Below are positions 25,171 to 39,234 of a stretch of DNA of 64,000 nucleotides, piece by piece. Source of the stretch: Okapia johnstoni (lineage: Eukaryota > Chordata > Mammalia > Artiodactyla > Giraffidae). The position numbers were made by a program, and so were the translations under genes. How positions within the stretch are numbered: the stretch's first letter is position 1; the number at the start of each line of letters is the position of its first letter. The stretch is from contig CM044316.1 of the NCBI GenBank assembly GCA_024291935.2, positions 3,402,501-3,466,500 on the forward strand. Reading direction: 5' to 3'. The notes under the pieces were generated by a model that searched no databases, had not been told where the DNA came from, and saw only the letters and a list, made by a program, of their open reading frames with translations.

Positions 25171-28100
25171 CTGTGGGGCAGGGAGGAGGGCTGTTACCTG
25201 AGCACCCCGCCTGTGGTGGACAGCACTGCCGAGAGCCCCACACCCACACCCCATGGATGCTGGGACTTAGATGCAGACACAGTGAAGTGGGGGCAAGCAG
25301 GGTGGCCTCACCAGACCTCCCCACAACCGCCTGCCCAGGCTGCCTTTTCTCACTGCAGTTACCACGTGGCCCTCGAACCTGCCAGTTTACGGCTGAGTCC
25401 TTTAAAAAGTCAGGACTGTTCCCAATAACCACTTCTGTGTCCCCTGGGCTGAGGATACCTATATGTCTGTGGGAAAACATCACATTTTGGAACCCACCAC
25501 AGCTCCTTTCCATACCATGTGGCTCAGTACTGAACTAGAACACTTGCTCCTGGATCTTGGGCCTGCTGTTGGAAAGCCTATCTACCCATGCTGGAAGCCA
25601 CCTGATGGGGAGTCCAGCCCCCACTTGAATCAGCCTTTCTTTGCTGAACCCAGACTCCCTGACAACCCTCACACCTGGACAGCCCACCTGCCCCTCCCCA
25701 GGTGACAGAGCGGCTGATGTACACACTGTCAGCGATGTTCTAACTCCCCGGCATGGGGTGTCACCACCTCACAGGCAGCCAAGGCAGCCTGCTGGGTGGT
25801 CCTTCCTGGGCTACAGGTGGGCTCTCTATCCTGCCAGTGGCAATGTGGCAGTAGTGGCTGCATGTTTTGAAACTGACTGGAACATGGAACACACTTGCTC
25901 TCACAGACCGGTGTACTTCCTACCCACTTAATCTGCTCACAAACTAGTTCCCAGCCACCCCTGCCCATTATCCTCTGCCCTCTTTCCCCAATCCTACCAC
26001 TCAAGTTCCTTAGAACATATATGCACATCTGGTGATGCTAGGCTTCCGCTAATGGCATTGCTGACCACATATATAAGGACCACCGGGTCTCAGAGACAGT
26101 GCTTAGCACCAAGCCAAGCAGCTCCTTTTGCTGAGGACATAATGTAAACTCTCCCTTAAGATCTAGCCTCAGCATCTGTATTGAAAGAATCAAATCAGCA
26201 AGAAAGCCAGCCAAGGACTGAATTCATCCACTAGGTGGCACTATGACCCAAAGAACAAACTCGATTAAGTTAACTGGGAATAACAGCACAAAGTTGTCCC
26301 ATTCCTTCCAGCAGAGTGGGGAACAGAGTTAGAGATGGGAAACTGGTATTTTTACAGCCCACTGAACTGCCCTGTCCACCCCCAGAGTGAGCTATGTCTT
26401 CAGGGAAGGGTGGGCACAGAGGACCAGACACTGGGTTCACTGACTCCCCCAACCCCTCAACCCGCAGGGCTCTCCCTTGGCCCACCCCAACCTCACCTCT
26501 TAGGGCAGCACAGCTGCTGCCATTCAACAAGCCCAGCCCTGATGCAATTTAACCACCACAGCTACAGCTGCTGGATGGTCTTCCACAAGCAATCAGGAGG
26601 GTGAACAAACAAAAAGGCACCCGTTTCAAGGCACAGAACTCCCTCACTGGGGTTACCAGCCCACATTTTCAAGTCCAGAAATTGGCTGGCTGTCTATAAA
26701 ATAACCCAGGATGTCTCACTAGGGCCTCAACAAACCAAAAACCAATGCCGTTCAGGAACCACTAATCTTTCAAGTCTGTGTCTCCCAGCTGGCTGCCAAC
26801 TCTGCCCAAGATCCACACTGAAGATGACCCCGGGGCTCCAATTCCAGGTTCTGTGGACATACGCACAGGCACTGTGCAGACACAAGGCTCTGGCACAGGC
26901 GCGGCAGCCACTGGTCGCAGCCCAGGCGAGCTCCCAGGTGCTGCACACAGGCAGTGCAGCAGCCTCGGCAGAACCACGTCTAGAGTTACAGACTGCCGGT
27001 GCTTCCTGAGCAAGAGCGAACGGAGGCAGCGGTAACCTACAGGGATTTATCACTTTTTACCATCTCATGGAGGATGTGCCCATCTTCCAAAGGTGAGATG
27101 CCTAATACAGCTCAAATCCACCCGAGGGAAGAGGGCAGGGTTAGGGGCTGGACCACATGGAAGCTGAAGCTTCCTGAGATGACCACTGTGACCAGAGCTC
27201 TCCCAGGTCCCATCTTGGATGAAGACTAATCAATAACTCGTCCAAGAGATGACATCACCTCCCATCACTGATCACTCAGCATCCCAGCAGCCAGCAGGGA
27301 GTGAACTTCCTGTATGCTAATCAGGCTACCAAAAAGTCATGTGACAAAGGCATTTCCCTCTTCGGTCATGTGACACTTTAACTGTGCCTTCCAACGTGAA
27401 AACCATGGCAACAGCCAGTTCTAACCAGTTTGTGACATGCAGCCTTCATTTTGAGAAGTGAGGTAGGGTTCAGGTGCTGTCAGGAAATGGAGGCGCCAGC
27501 TCGCCCTGGGGCTGTGGGGCTGCAAGCACTTCCTGTGTTGCGCTGGCCCACAGGGGACTGTTCGTTTGTTACCGGGGCCCGGGTCGCCTCTTCCAAACGA
27601 GAAGGGCCACCAGCCCCCACTAGTTTCCAACATGAAAAACTTTCCTAAAGCTCAATTTTAAAGCAAAGGTACTTCAAGTTTCTCAGTACTTTCCCAAAGA
27701 GTTCTTTTAATTCAGGGAAAAGGACACTCATTTGACAAAGGCTCAAAATTATCGTGGGCATTCTTTTTTAAAAAATGTATTTTAAATTATAAAACCATTT
27801 AGCCCAACCTGCCAGGGAAACATTGTAGTTAGTGGCCATGTGTACTATTTTGGTCCAGGGAGGCTGCCTGGGCACCACGTTTATTTGAAAGCTATGATTT
27901 CAGGGCAAATTCATTAAGCCTAGCCTGCCCATCTTGGGAATCATGATATAAATTATTATGATCAGAAGAGATTGTATGTGACCTGGAACCAAGCCAGGCT
28001 GTTCATGAAAACGTTCTCACTACCTCCCTCCCTTGTATGCCACCCAAGGCTAAACAAACAAAACTCCTGTTCCGTGCCCGGAACTTCCATCAAGTTTCCT

Positions 28101-31100
28101 GGAGATTAAAACTTAACTCACAACAAGATCCCCTATTCACAGCACCAGCATCCCAGGTGCTTACCCATCAGCAGTCAGTGCGGGGTTAATACTGAGTGTC
28201 TCACTGGCCTGTACCAGGGGAAGGAGTTTCATCAAGGGAATGCAGCCCTGACCTTTGCTGTTCCCTATACGTGCCCGCCTGATGTTCTGGAAAGGTGCAC
28301 TTGATCCACACTCACTCATCTATTTACTCACTCCTACCTGCTGAAAGCCAACCTAAGAAGTGGGTGCTGTGTCCAGCAGCGGGGAGAAACCCCTGGATAA
28401 AAGCAGTTCTGTCTTTAGGGTCAGCCAGGAGGGACAGATCCAACAGCAGGAGTGACAGGGGCACGTGGGAGTAGACCACGACCCACCCAGCTTCACCAGA
28501 GGACATTACTGCCCCAGACCTGTTTGACCAAAGCCTGCGCTTCTATAAGATCCCTGAGATGTCTGCACACAGGAATGAAGTTGGGGACAACTGTGGGCCC
28601 ACTGAGGCCTCAGGACAACAAACTGCTCCTCGGGGCTAACGTGGCAGGGGAGATAAGCAGGGCTGGTAGCCAACTAGTCCCCGCCAGAACTCTCCCTCTT
28701 CCCCCCATCTCTTGGCCCTGGCTGGGTGAGGAGAGGCAGGTAGTTGCTAACTGTTTAGGGGGGTGAGGGAGGCTTTGCTAGACCCAGCACCAAGCAAACA
28801 CTTGTCTTGACCCCACCAGACCCTCTCCCAGGGCATTCCTCCCACTAGAGCCCATTCACACCTTCCAGGCCCACAGGTCTCTCCAGTCCCCAACCCCTGA
28901 ACCCCAAGCTCCTGCTCCTGAGCTTTCACCACCATCCACTCCAAGGAAAGTCCCTCCATCGTATTATCATCTCCCCTTGACAGACCCAACTCACACTTGA
29001 AGATGCACTTCTTGAACAGCCCCTGGTGGCCCAGCCCTTCCCCACCCTGGTCCTGGAAGCACAGTCAGCACTACCCCACTGCACTCAGGGGACCCATCCC
29101 CCAGCAGCACACAGTCGGGGGAAGGCTTCTTAGTTCTACCCCCAAACTGCCCATCCTCAGCAGGGAGCTTAGGATAAAACACCAGGGCCTTACACTCAAG
29201 GGCGGCAAAAGCCTGAGCAGAGGCACTCCCCTGCCAGAGCCCAGCTCACTCACCCCTCACCTCTGCAAGTTCGTCCAAGAGCAGTGCCTTGGCCTTCCTA
29301 CAAGGGGCCACCCTCCCTCAGCCTCCCAGGGTGATGCTGCCACTGCCCACTTGACAGGCGGGCTCCCCAACCCAGGGCTGGGGCCAGGGATCGGTGTTCC
29401 CACTTAGACCCTCTCTCCAGAAGAGTGGGGCACTGCAGCTCCCGGTGAGGACCAGGATGTTCCCAGGGTGGTGTGACAAGGGCAAAAACAGGGGTCCAGC
29501 CCTGGTGCGACACCACAACCCCAGCAAAGGGGCTGAGGCCCCCTGAGCCGGAGGGGCAGGCCCCTCCTCCTGGCGCCATGCTGGCTGGTGGACAGCCACA
29601 GGGCCTCCTCCCAGAGCGGGCACTGTGCACCAAGCCTGCATGCGCTTGGGGGGTGGGGGGTTTGCCCTCCTGGAAAACCCCCCCACTTGGTCCTGCCTCT
29701 TACAAGTGAGAAGCCCAGGGTAGGACTTTCCCTCTCTGTGCCTCCTCCAAGGCTGGGGACAGTAAGTCCTGCCCTACTGCCCCTCAGCTTTGCTGCGTGA
29801 GGTGAGACCTCAGTGCTAAGAAGGTTCAGATGTCCCAGGAGGTCACCGGGGCAGTTCGGGCCCCAACCTCCCCTGAGGCAGTAAGGAGCTGCTCGCTGTG
29901 AAGGTGAACTAGGCAGAGAGCGGACATTCAGGTAACAGCTGAATATTCCCAAATCCAGTGAAGACACAGGTGTTGAGTCTGCTCTCTGGGTGCTCAGTGA
30001 CATCCCTGGTGTGCACCTACCTCCCCCTCTTCCCTGTACCTGGCTCCATGATAGTCTGAGTTCACGAGGAATCCACAATGCCTGTAGACTGACTTATCAC
30101 TGTGCACCTGTGGGCAGGTCTTTCCACATGCACACAGATACTACACTGCTCAAAGATGTGCACGCTCAACTCAGAAATCAAAGGATTTCTGAATTGTGTC
30201 ATTATGTTTTTTCAAGCACCAAGCCCTAGAAATCCACTTCCTGTGAGCCCAGGACTCTGGTGGATGTCAACGACGAGTCCTAACACTCCTAGTTGACAAA
30301 ACGCTGTAGACAGGACCACTGCACTATACCCTTATGAAGCCGCCCACTCAGTCTGAAGAGCACCCTGAAGGCAGCTCACTCCCTGAGGCCTGGAGTGAGG
30401 AACAGAGAGGAAGCAACAACACAAGCTTTTGAAGCAAGGTCACTGCCTCAAAAGCTTCTGCTTGGGCCCTCAGAACATGTGCTCTCAGAGACCACCCCTC
30501 ACAGAAGGACGCCAAGCTAGCTGTTTGGAAAGAGGGTCACAGAGACAGACACAAAGATAGCCCCAGCCCCCCCACACGAGGAACAAAGCCACTGGAGACA
30601 CCCAGTTCAGCTGACGTGGGACTACAAAGAGGGAGAACCCAAGAAGCTACGCTCAGCTGGGGCCAGGCAGACGATGCTATGCCATCACAGGTACTTTAAA
30701 CCACACGACTACGGGGGCTGGCAGCCCAGCTGTGCCCCCGTAGAGCTAGCCAACGCCAGTGTTAACTCCACAGGCTCCCTCAGACCGTCTTCAACAAGGC
30801 TGGCCGCTCTAGACACTACACTACCCTGGGAGAGAGAAGGCGGGAGAGAAAGGGCTTATCCAAGTGACCACCCCCGCTGAACATCAAAGCCCCTTCCCCT
30901 CCCCTGAAAGGACCAGCAGCAGTTCTCCACACAGAGGGTGCCCCGGGGCAGACGCCCACTCAGAAGTAGATTGGCATACAGCTCAGGGACGGCCCGGCCC
31001 AACAGAGAAAGGGGTGCATGGGGAGTCCCAGGAGAGCAGGGGGCCATCCTCAGGCCTGGGAGCCACCACCGGCAGCTTCAGGCACTGCCGGGAGGACTGT

Positions 31101-33539
31101 CTGAGTCAATGTTGGAAAGCAATTCCATACACTTAATCCAGGGAGCACCCCTATTTCAGAAGTACTTCTAGGAAAGTTCTAAAGAGAGAAAAGTAAGACG
31201 TTTATCACCAGTTCCCAGGTCAGTCCTACCGCCTGTTAACGTTTCACTGGCAGTTTCCAGTTGCATACTGTCTGTCTCAGTGGACACCCACCACCGGGAT
31301 CTTTCACAGTCATCTGGGCGTGAGAGCTACTCACTGGGACCCCACCACAGGGCACCCTCCCTTCCCAAGAGGCCCCATCCACTCAGACATGCTCAATGTT
31401 ATCAGAGAGGGAACCGCCATGTGCAGACACAGGCTGCGCCCCAAAGCCAAATAATTGCCCGCCCCGGGGATCGGTGGGCACTGCCGAGTGCCGGGTCCCT
31501 GCTGCGCCCCCAGTGCCCACCTGCTCCCCGCCTGCCCCAGCTCTTCTGAGATTCCCTCAGCTCCCCTTCTTGGCATCCATCACCACCTCTCCCAGCCCTG
31601 TAACTTGACACCCTGTTGGCTGGGATGTCAAGACAAAAGCCCAGAGCCTGCTTTGTGGGGGCCAGGAAGTCAGAATACATCGTGCTTCTAGGCCACAGAG
31701 GCCATGGAGGTGAGAAGCTGAGATGGGAATTTTGAAACCCAGCCATAATTCTTCCTGGAGACTCCAGGTCCAGCTATTGCTCCAGGACTCCATTATGGCC
31801 AAAGATCTCAGAAGAAAGGAAGGGAACACGTGTGACCAGGGTCTGGCTCCAAGAGCCCATCCCCCATCAAGGCCCCCAGAGCAGAGGCGGGCAGAGGCAG
31901 CTGCAGTGGAAGAGCACCGTGCCATCAGCAAAGCCAGGAGGCATCTGGCCTGTCCTGCTGGGGCCTCCTTCTAGGAACACAGAAGCCCCTGAAGTCACAA
32001 CGTCTGGCCAGGGGAACCAAGAGGACCTTCCTGGCACTGGAAGCAGCGATGGGGACCAGTTACGGGGGCATGAAAGATCACTGGAGAAACAAGCCAAGGA
32101 TAGGCAGAAGGGAGCGTTCCCTGAGCAAGCAACTGGCAGTGGCCCCACAGAAAGACCCTGACATCCAAATGGCAATGGGGCAGCCTGCGGGGTCGGTCCA
32201 CCCACAGTCACTGCAGCACAGCCCTGACAGCCGGGAACATGCTCCAGTCGGGGCACCACCAGGAAGGCTAAATTTGATTCAGCACGCACTCTGCTCAGAA
32301 ATCTAGGAAGGGGCACTTGTTAGAAAACAACCACAGTCACAGAACTGAAATGCTGGCCTGTGTCAGATTTGGACGTTTGCTGACCTTTTAGGGTGGCCAC
32401 CTCTGTGCCAACCACCAAGATGCATGCTTCTCTATGATCCCCTCAACTGTCACCTATACCCACAGGTGAGGAGAGGGTCTTGAGAGTGACTTCCTGAGGT
32501 CAGAGCCCCAAGGCCTGCAGATAACCTGGGCCCACAGCAGGTCTGTCCAACTCTGGCATGCCAAGGTCCGCCATGTGCACCCCACACTGCACTGGGATCC
32601 GAGCCCCCTGTCCTGCTCAGAGCAGCTGGACACCTGTAGCCTGCAGGGTGCTAAATGGCACCCTAGAAAAGAAGGTGCAGGACAAGAGGGCAGGTTTCAC
32701 ACAACCATCAAGTGAGGCCTCTACCCTGGTTATCAAATACCATTTTTGGACTAGGTTAAAGGGGAAAATATTTTTCTTTACACCTGCAAGATCCTGGATA
32801 GTCAGCAGCATCTGCATGCTGAGTCCCTGAGGTGATAATGAGACAACAGCAAGGACACGGATGTGGCCCTCAAACTTCTCTGAGAAACAACTCTTGCTAC
32901 ATGTGGACTGCTGTCTACTGAGGAAGCTGGGGGATGTTTCAGCACTCAGGAATTCACACTTCCAAAGGGCCTGGGCCTGGGGAGTGAAGGTCCAAAGGAG
33001 TGTGGGACCCCTCTGCCGGCCACACCACCATCGCTAGCATCCATTCTTTCCTCTGTCACTGTATCCACGTGCCAGGCCAACCTTCCTCCAGGGGGAAATT
33101 CAGGAGCACTCTGCAGCACGGAAGGACTCCCTACAGCAGACGAACCCAAACAGACGACCTAGGATGCCAGCTTCCTCACCAACTCACAGCAAGAAAAAAG
33201 TCAAGCCGTACACAGATGAAATAATACTCGAGAAACAAACACTGATTTCCAGCTTGCAACCTTCACAAACTCTTGTGATAAATGGAAAGTGCTTTGTTTG
33301 CCTGGGAGTTTCTTGCCCCCTCTTAAATATGTGTTTCCAACTGCTGGATCCTCCCCCACCATGCCCTGGCAAACCCCAGGGGATGTCCTCCCAGCAAGGC
33401 TCTGGAGTCCACCACCCCCACCAGACCTGCTGCAGCTGCTCTGAGCAAAGCTGCTGTGAGACTCCACCCAGGTCAGCCATGAGGACTGTGGGGGGCCAGG
33501 CATTCTTCAGTGGCCCCAGTGACCTGGGCCAGTTACCAA

Positions 33540-33600
33540 GCCTCAAAGAGCTTTAGTTTCTTCATCTGCAGAATGGGATGCCACTGACCTTGAGAGGATG
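33540..33600 (-). repeat. MIR fragment
   Basis: TTAGTTTCTTCATCTGCAGA then ATGGGATGCCACTGACC is the reversed MIR core (CAGTTTCCTCATCTGTAAAA then TGGG). It is short. Confidence 0.6.
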
Positions 33601-33989
33601 CTGTGAACCGCAGAGGGCACAGAAAATGCATCCAGTCAACGGATGACCACCCTACCTCTCTCCCCCAGGCTCACAGAATGTAAGGTGCATGCACACTCAG
33701 GGCAGCTCCCATCACCTTTTCTGCTATAATTTAGCTCTGAATCGATTCATTTGGCCACCTGCCCTGCAATTCAAGGTCTCTGGTGGCAAGGTCCCCAGCT
33801 AAGGGCTTCTCTTACCCCACCTTCTGACCCCATCAGGCCGTTGACCACTGTCCCATCTGCAATGTGAGCTCAGAGGCCTGCCAGGGATCCCTGCCTGTGC
33901 CCACAATGCACAGCCCGCCAGTGCTCCCCCAGCGTGGGCCTCAGGACCCCTTCAGGGGTTCCGCCAGGTTGTTGTAATATGGAGATGAC

Positions 33990-34580
33990 ATTTGCCTTTA
34001 GTACCAAGTCAGAACAGCTGCAGCAAACTTTGCCAAGATTCACACTGTTGTCACACTATAGGCAATGCCTTGGATGAAGTACAAGCTATTGATTTTATTA
34101 AAACTCAGCATTTGAGTACACATGTCTTTTTAATATTCTGTGACAAGATAAACACTCCTGCTGCATACCAAAGCAGAATAGCCATGTAGGAAAAGAAAAA
34201 AAGAAAATCACACGTTTGGGCATTCACAACAGACGTGGACAGACATGCTGTGGTGGGTGTTCGGACGTGGGTGTCCGGCATGCACTTTCCCCAAAATGGT
34301 TAGAGCAAAGCTTGTTCAATTCCAGGAAAACAACCAATAATATGTCACCAATGATAATATCTGAGCTCCCAATAAGCAAAATGTAGAATTTTGGAAAACT
34401 TGTGAGCCCAACAGCTTCCCAACAGATCAGATAATTAACTAATCTGATATTTTGCAATACTGAAAAATAAAATGTATCAGTATTTGAAAGATCTCTGTAA
34501 CTTAGTCAACTAATATTTTCTAATGTTCAGTGGTATTATTACAGACTCAAACATGAGTAAAAGATCATTCAGGGAGAGAA
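33990..34580 (+). pseudogene. Decayed hAT-superfamily transposase (Charlie/ZBED-like)
   Basis: The translation includes LDEVQAIDFIKTQHLSTHVF then LIFCDKI, which resembles the part of Charlie/ZBED-type transposases with an FIK, then LFxILCDEM pattern. About 150 bases further on, LAPNKQNVEFWKTCEP-like and later YLKDLCNLVNQYF-like remnants can be read, but with stops and frame changes. No conserved catalytic residues can be assigned and no terminal repeats were found. It is clearly non-functional. The assignment rests on my recognition of the protein pattern and should be searched. Confidence 0.5.
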
Positions 34581-34789
34581 GAAACAAAATACCCTGACGC
34601 TTCACCCTCTATGAGCTGCAAAGAGTGACTTCCTTCCCGAGGGCACAGCACAGAAAGGGAGGAAGAAAGTTAACTTTATGGTGAAGACACTTGACAGAAA
34701 CCCAGGTGATCACCACCGCAGTGACCGTGCACACCGTGGGGCGTGCCCTGGACACGCATATGATGAGAAGGGCACCTCCCCTCTGTGGT

Positions 34790-35160
34790 CCTCTCCAAAG
34801 CCCAGTCCAACCATGAGAAAAACACCAGACGAATCTCAGCCGAGGGCCACCCTACAGAACACCCGACTCCAAATTGTCAAGGTCATGACAACCAAGAAAG
34901 TCTAAGAAACTGTTTCAGCCCAAAGGAGACTAAAGATACATGATGACAAAATGCATGTGGGATCGTGGGACAGAAAAGGTAAAAATTGCAAACAGGAAAT
35001 CAGAATAGACAATATAGACTGTGGTTAGTAGTAACTACTTAGAACAAAGGTTCCACAGCAGTCTGTTAACAATGGAGAAGACTGGAAAGGGGTGTGTAGG
35101 AATGATCTTCGCAACTTTTCTGTTAAGTCTAAAGCAATCCTAAAATTTTAAAAAAATTTT
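34790..35160 (+). repeat. L1M 3'UTR end
   Basis: CCAACCATGAGAAAAACACC, then GTCAAGGTCATGACAACCAA, TGTGGGATCGTGGGACAGAA and CTTCGCAACTTTTCTGTTAA, is typical of old L1M 3' ends, ending in an A-rich stretch. Confidence 0.65.
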
Positions 35161-37551
35161 TTCTGTTCAAAGTACGAGAGAGACTGATAAATTTTAATGT
35201 AACCGAGGACAAAAACTTAATCAAGGTTTCAGAGTCCACAGTGCAACTAACTGTTAGGAATGGCCACTCTGTGTCTTGCATTAAAAGAAGAAACGCACAA
35301 TTATGCAAAACGACAAGCAAACACTCCTCCCTGCCCCAACTTGGTTGTCTGTGTGAGGCTGGATTTCCTTCACATGCTTCACCCCTAACAACTTAGCACG
35401 AGAGAGTAGATGGAGAAGCAGTTAGGAGAATCCAGCTGTCTGCCTGTTAGAGAGAGCTGCAAAATAGCTTTTTTTAAATGAAAAATGTTATTTGTGCTAA
35501 CATGGAATTGGTTCATTATTGTTCCTTATTACTATTTAAAAATAAACAAGTATTTTCAAATTTTTCTAACACAGTAAATGTCAACATATTTTCCACACGA
35601 CTAAGCTTCTCTGGGGCCTAGAGATGGAAAAGGGGCCAGGTCAGTGCTTTCGGCAAAGGGTTTTCTGTCCCCATCAAAGGAAGATGCCAGCCAGTCTGAG
35701 CAGAGGCCCCCCAGGTGGAGTCCTCCTGACATGCCACAACCCATTTGTTTTTTCTTGTTGCCAAAGCTGTTTTGAAAAGCAAGGTGTGCTAAAAATTTAA
35801 TAGGACTCACATCACATATAACACTGTAATTTCTCTATAAAACCTCTTCAGTTGTAAGATAAGGATACTTGTCTTATAAGAACAGGTAACCTTGTTCTTG
35901 TGGCTTTGAAAAGCAGCAATTGTACAGCCCCACAGTTAGCCAGCTCACAGAGAACTTGCCACTGCCCAGGGCGGCTGGGACACCCTGCATCTGCAGATGG
36001 GCAAGCACTGACGTCCTGTGGAGGCAGGTCGGGGACCCCAGTTTCCATGCCAGGAAACTACCCTGCATCTCATGCCACACTCCCTGCTTACGCTGCCCTC
36101 CAGGCAAAGGCATCTCTCCTCCCTCCTCCAGCGCCTCTGCTCTCACAAGCAGGCATCCGGCAAGCTTCTGAGCTTCACCCACATCCAGAGCATCAACTCT
36201 CCCTGCTCCAGAGGGTGGTCCATGGTCTGCACTTCTAGCCCAACAACCTGACCCTGCTCCCACCACCATGGACCTTCTCTGGCCCTGACTCCAGGCAAAC
36301 CCAGTGGGCTCCAGGGACCTGGACACCTGAGCACCCCTACTTCTGGGCTGTGAGCTCCCAGAACATGCCACCCGGATGGATCCACAAGTCCTCCTGAAGG
36401 AAGGGCACACCACGTGCCTGGACTGGCCAGTCTCGTGAGAGCACTGTTGTGTTGAAGCTGCTTTTGAAAGCTGTCAAGGGCCTGCCTTAAGGAACTCTGT
36501 GTGTCACCACGTCTCAGACCCCTAAGACCCGAAGCTTTTCCATGTGATTACATCACAACTATTTCCAAGATTTAAGCTCTAAAAATAAGCACTCTTACAG
36601 CTTGGGACCTAAGGAAGGGGACACGTAGCAACGTCTGGTATGTCTCCCATTTCTCCACCCATCAGACACTCCCTACCTTCTTTGTACTCCCCCCTCCCCT
36701 AGGTGGGCCCATCACGGAGTTACAGAGAACTCAGTTCCCCCTCCCTCATTCCTGGACTCCTTCCCACCAGTACTATGACAAACCTTACTGAATTATGCTG
36801 GACATTCTGAGGTTTGAGTATGACCAACCTCACTTCAGAGCAGAGGGTGGGCTCCGAAGGTGGAGTGACCAGTCCTGGGCTACTCAGGGGTGTGAGTGCA
36901 ATCGAGAATGTGTCAGACCCCACATTCTTTTTTTTTTTAACCACCTGCTACACCGCTCCCTGTCAGGCTCACAAATTACAATTCAAATGCTCACCTTAAG
37001 GAAAAAAAACCAGAAATCTCTTGCAATCAGGCCAGCTCTCCTTTTCCTCCAGGGCACCTTTTGCTGAGGAAACATTCCTCTCCTGGTGTGTGACTCCTGC
37101 CGGCCTGGGGTCACACACAGAGCTCCCTTCAGCCCGCTCCTTCACTGGGTTAGGTGGCTGGGAGGGTCAAGATGGGAGCCCTCGGGTGGCACACTCGCCA
37201 TCCCCACCCCCAGAGTTGGTTACGGTTCTGGTACACCTGCTTTCATCACGCCAGAGATACCAGCTGCAAGATAAAAAGCCATGCCTATAAAAGCAGAGCC
37301 TCCACAGCAGAGGGCTGGTCAGAGACCCTCTCTCATGCACCCCCATAAGTAAAATGCTTCAGTGACTCACTGCAGTGGTGAGGACATAGCCTGTGAGCAT
37401 GTGAAACAGCACCAGCAGGAACACACACCAAGAGAGGATATCAGAAACTGTGACTGCAGAGTTAGATTGAATCATTTCAAAATGAGGGAATGATCTGCTT
37501 CATCTGCCAATCGGCTTAACTCACGCGTGTGTGAGATGAAGAGTTCCTTGT

Positions 37552-37763
37552 GCATGCAAAGTCGCATCAGTCGTGTCTGACTATTTGTAACCCTATGGAC
37601 TGTAGCCCACCAGGCTTCTGTGTCCATGGGATTCTCCAGGCAAGAATACTGGACTGGGTTGCCATGCCCTCCTCCAGGGGAATCTTCCTGATTCAAAGAT
37701 CGAACCGGCATTTCCTGCATCAGCAAGCAGGTTCTTTAACATGAGCACCACCTGGTAAGCCCC
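37552..37763 (-). repeat. Bov-tA type SINE
   Basis: The reverse-orientation copy reads from GCAAAGTCGCATCAGTCGTG, through CTGTAGCCCACCAGGCTTCT and CAAGAATACTGGACTGGGTT, to CACCACCTGGTAAGCCCC. Confidence 0.9.
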
Positions 37764-39193
37764 AGCTACTCACCTAGATGACTGTGTACACAGGGGGCTT
37801 CTGGTTCCTGGTCGGGCAGTCACACAGTAATATCCCCAGAAGGCTGGCACTACCCAGTGAGCAGCCATCCCCTCCACAGCCAGAGGAGGGTGCCGTAAAG
37901 GCCACAGGGGAGTGGCCAAACTGTGGGGCTCCTTACCTGTCACCAGGCTGGCTCACAATATGTCCCTAGGTCACTCTGAGAGTTACAAAACAAGGCACCT
38001 CAAGTCTGTCACGCTGGCATCCAAAAACAATGATTTTTAGAAGTACAGGTGAACTCCCTCAAATTTCAATTACAAACCTGGGATAAGATGTGGTCGGACA
38101 GAGAAGAATTGGGATGAGCAGCCCCGAGGGAAGGGGACAGGCAGAGAATGAGGAGGAGACGGAGAGAAGTCACAGAGGTTTGGGGAGGTGGCAGCTGAAG
38201 CCAGGAGTACAGAATGAGGAACTGATTTCTGAAGGAACGTACCTCTCAGTTCCACGTGCTGAAATGCAAGCAAGCTATGGACTTCTAGCTGAAGTTGATG
38301 GAGCTGCTCCCCAGCCTGCTTGGCCTCTCCTGGAAGTCACCCAGCAGCAGACAGAGAACTAGCAAATGAAAGGCCAGCCCACAACAGGTGGCTGGGGAGG
38401 GGCTGGGCTCCACAGTGTGTCAGAGCCCCCACCTATGGGAAGCGATGGTCACAAAAGAACAGGCTCCTGGCTGCAGGACTCCCAAAGCTCTCACACATGG
38501 TGTGGCGGGAGACGGGTGTCCATCGCTGGTGGCTGTAGGAGAGCCTACAGCCGAGGTGAGGGCCACCACCACACCTACTTGGGCTGTGAGAACCAGAGCC
38601 CTTTCCAGAGCCATCCCAGACCCACAGCCGTGTCACATTCCCCCAAATCACTCAAGGACGCACATTCCAGCAGACAGCTGGCCGGCATGTCAGGCACAGC
38701 TGCAGTGGGGCATGGTGGGGAGAGCAGGGTAGGAGGGGCTCCGGTTAGCACATGGCCATGGAGGACCCCCACCATCCCCACACAGAAGCTGGCCTAGCAA
38801 CATCACTGGCCTCACCCTCTGTCACGGAAGGGAGAGGGGTGGTGGTCACACAAGCAGACCAGAATGTGGGCTCAGACCTCTCTGGAGACCTCACAGCCTG
38901 GCAGAGCAATGCCAACCCCAGTGTTTGCCACATTCATCCTCTCCTAAAGGCTGCTGGTAAAGCAGGTGCAAACAAACAAGGACTCCATAACCTAGAAACA
39001 TTAAGTGACACACATACCTTGTCCTGTGGACTCAATTTCTACTCAGAACAGAACGAGGCCATCCACACAAGCCCATGCTACAGACGACAGGCGGAAGCAC
39101 TATCATGTTACTTTCAGATTCATTTTCACTTTGGAAGAGGACTCGAGCATTAACGTGGGTGTGGATGATGTGCTCCCACACATCACTCACCAA

Positions 39194-39234
39194 GGTGGGG
39201 GGAGAGTAGCACCTGCTCATGACCTTTGGGTGGG
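39194..39234 (+). repeat. Short direct repeat, copy 1
   Basis: GGGGGGAGAGTAGCACCTGC then TCATGACCTTTGGGTGGG closely matches 40241-40281 (AGGGCAGCACAGGC then TCATGACCTTTGGGCTGG), about 1 kb away in the same orientation. The origin is unclear. Confidence 0.6.
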
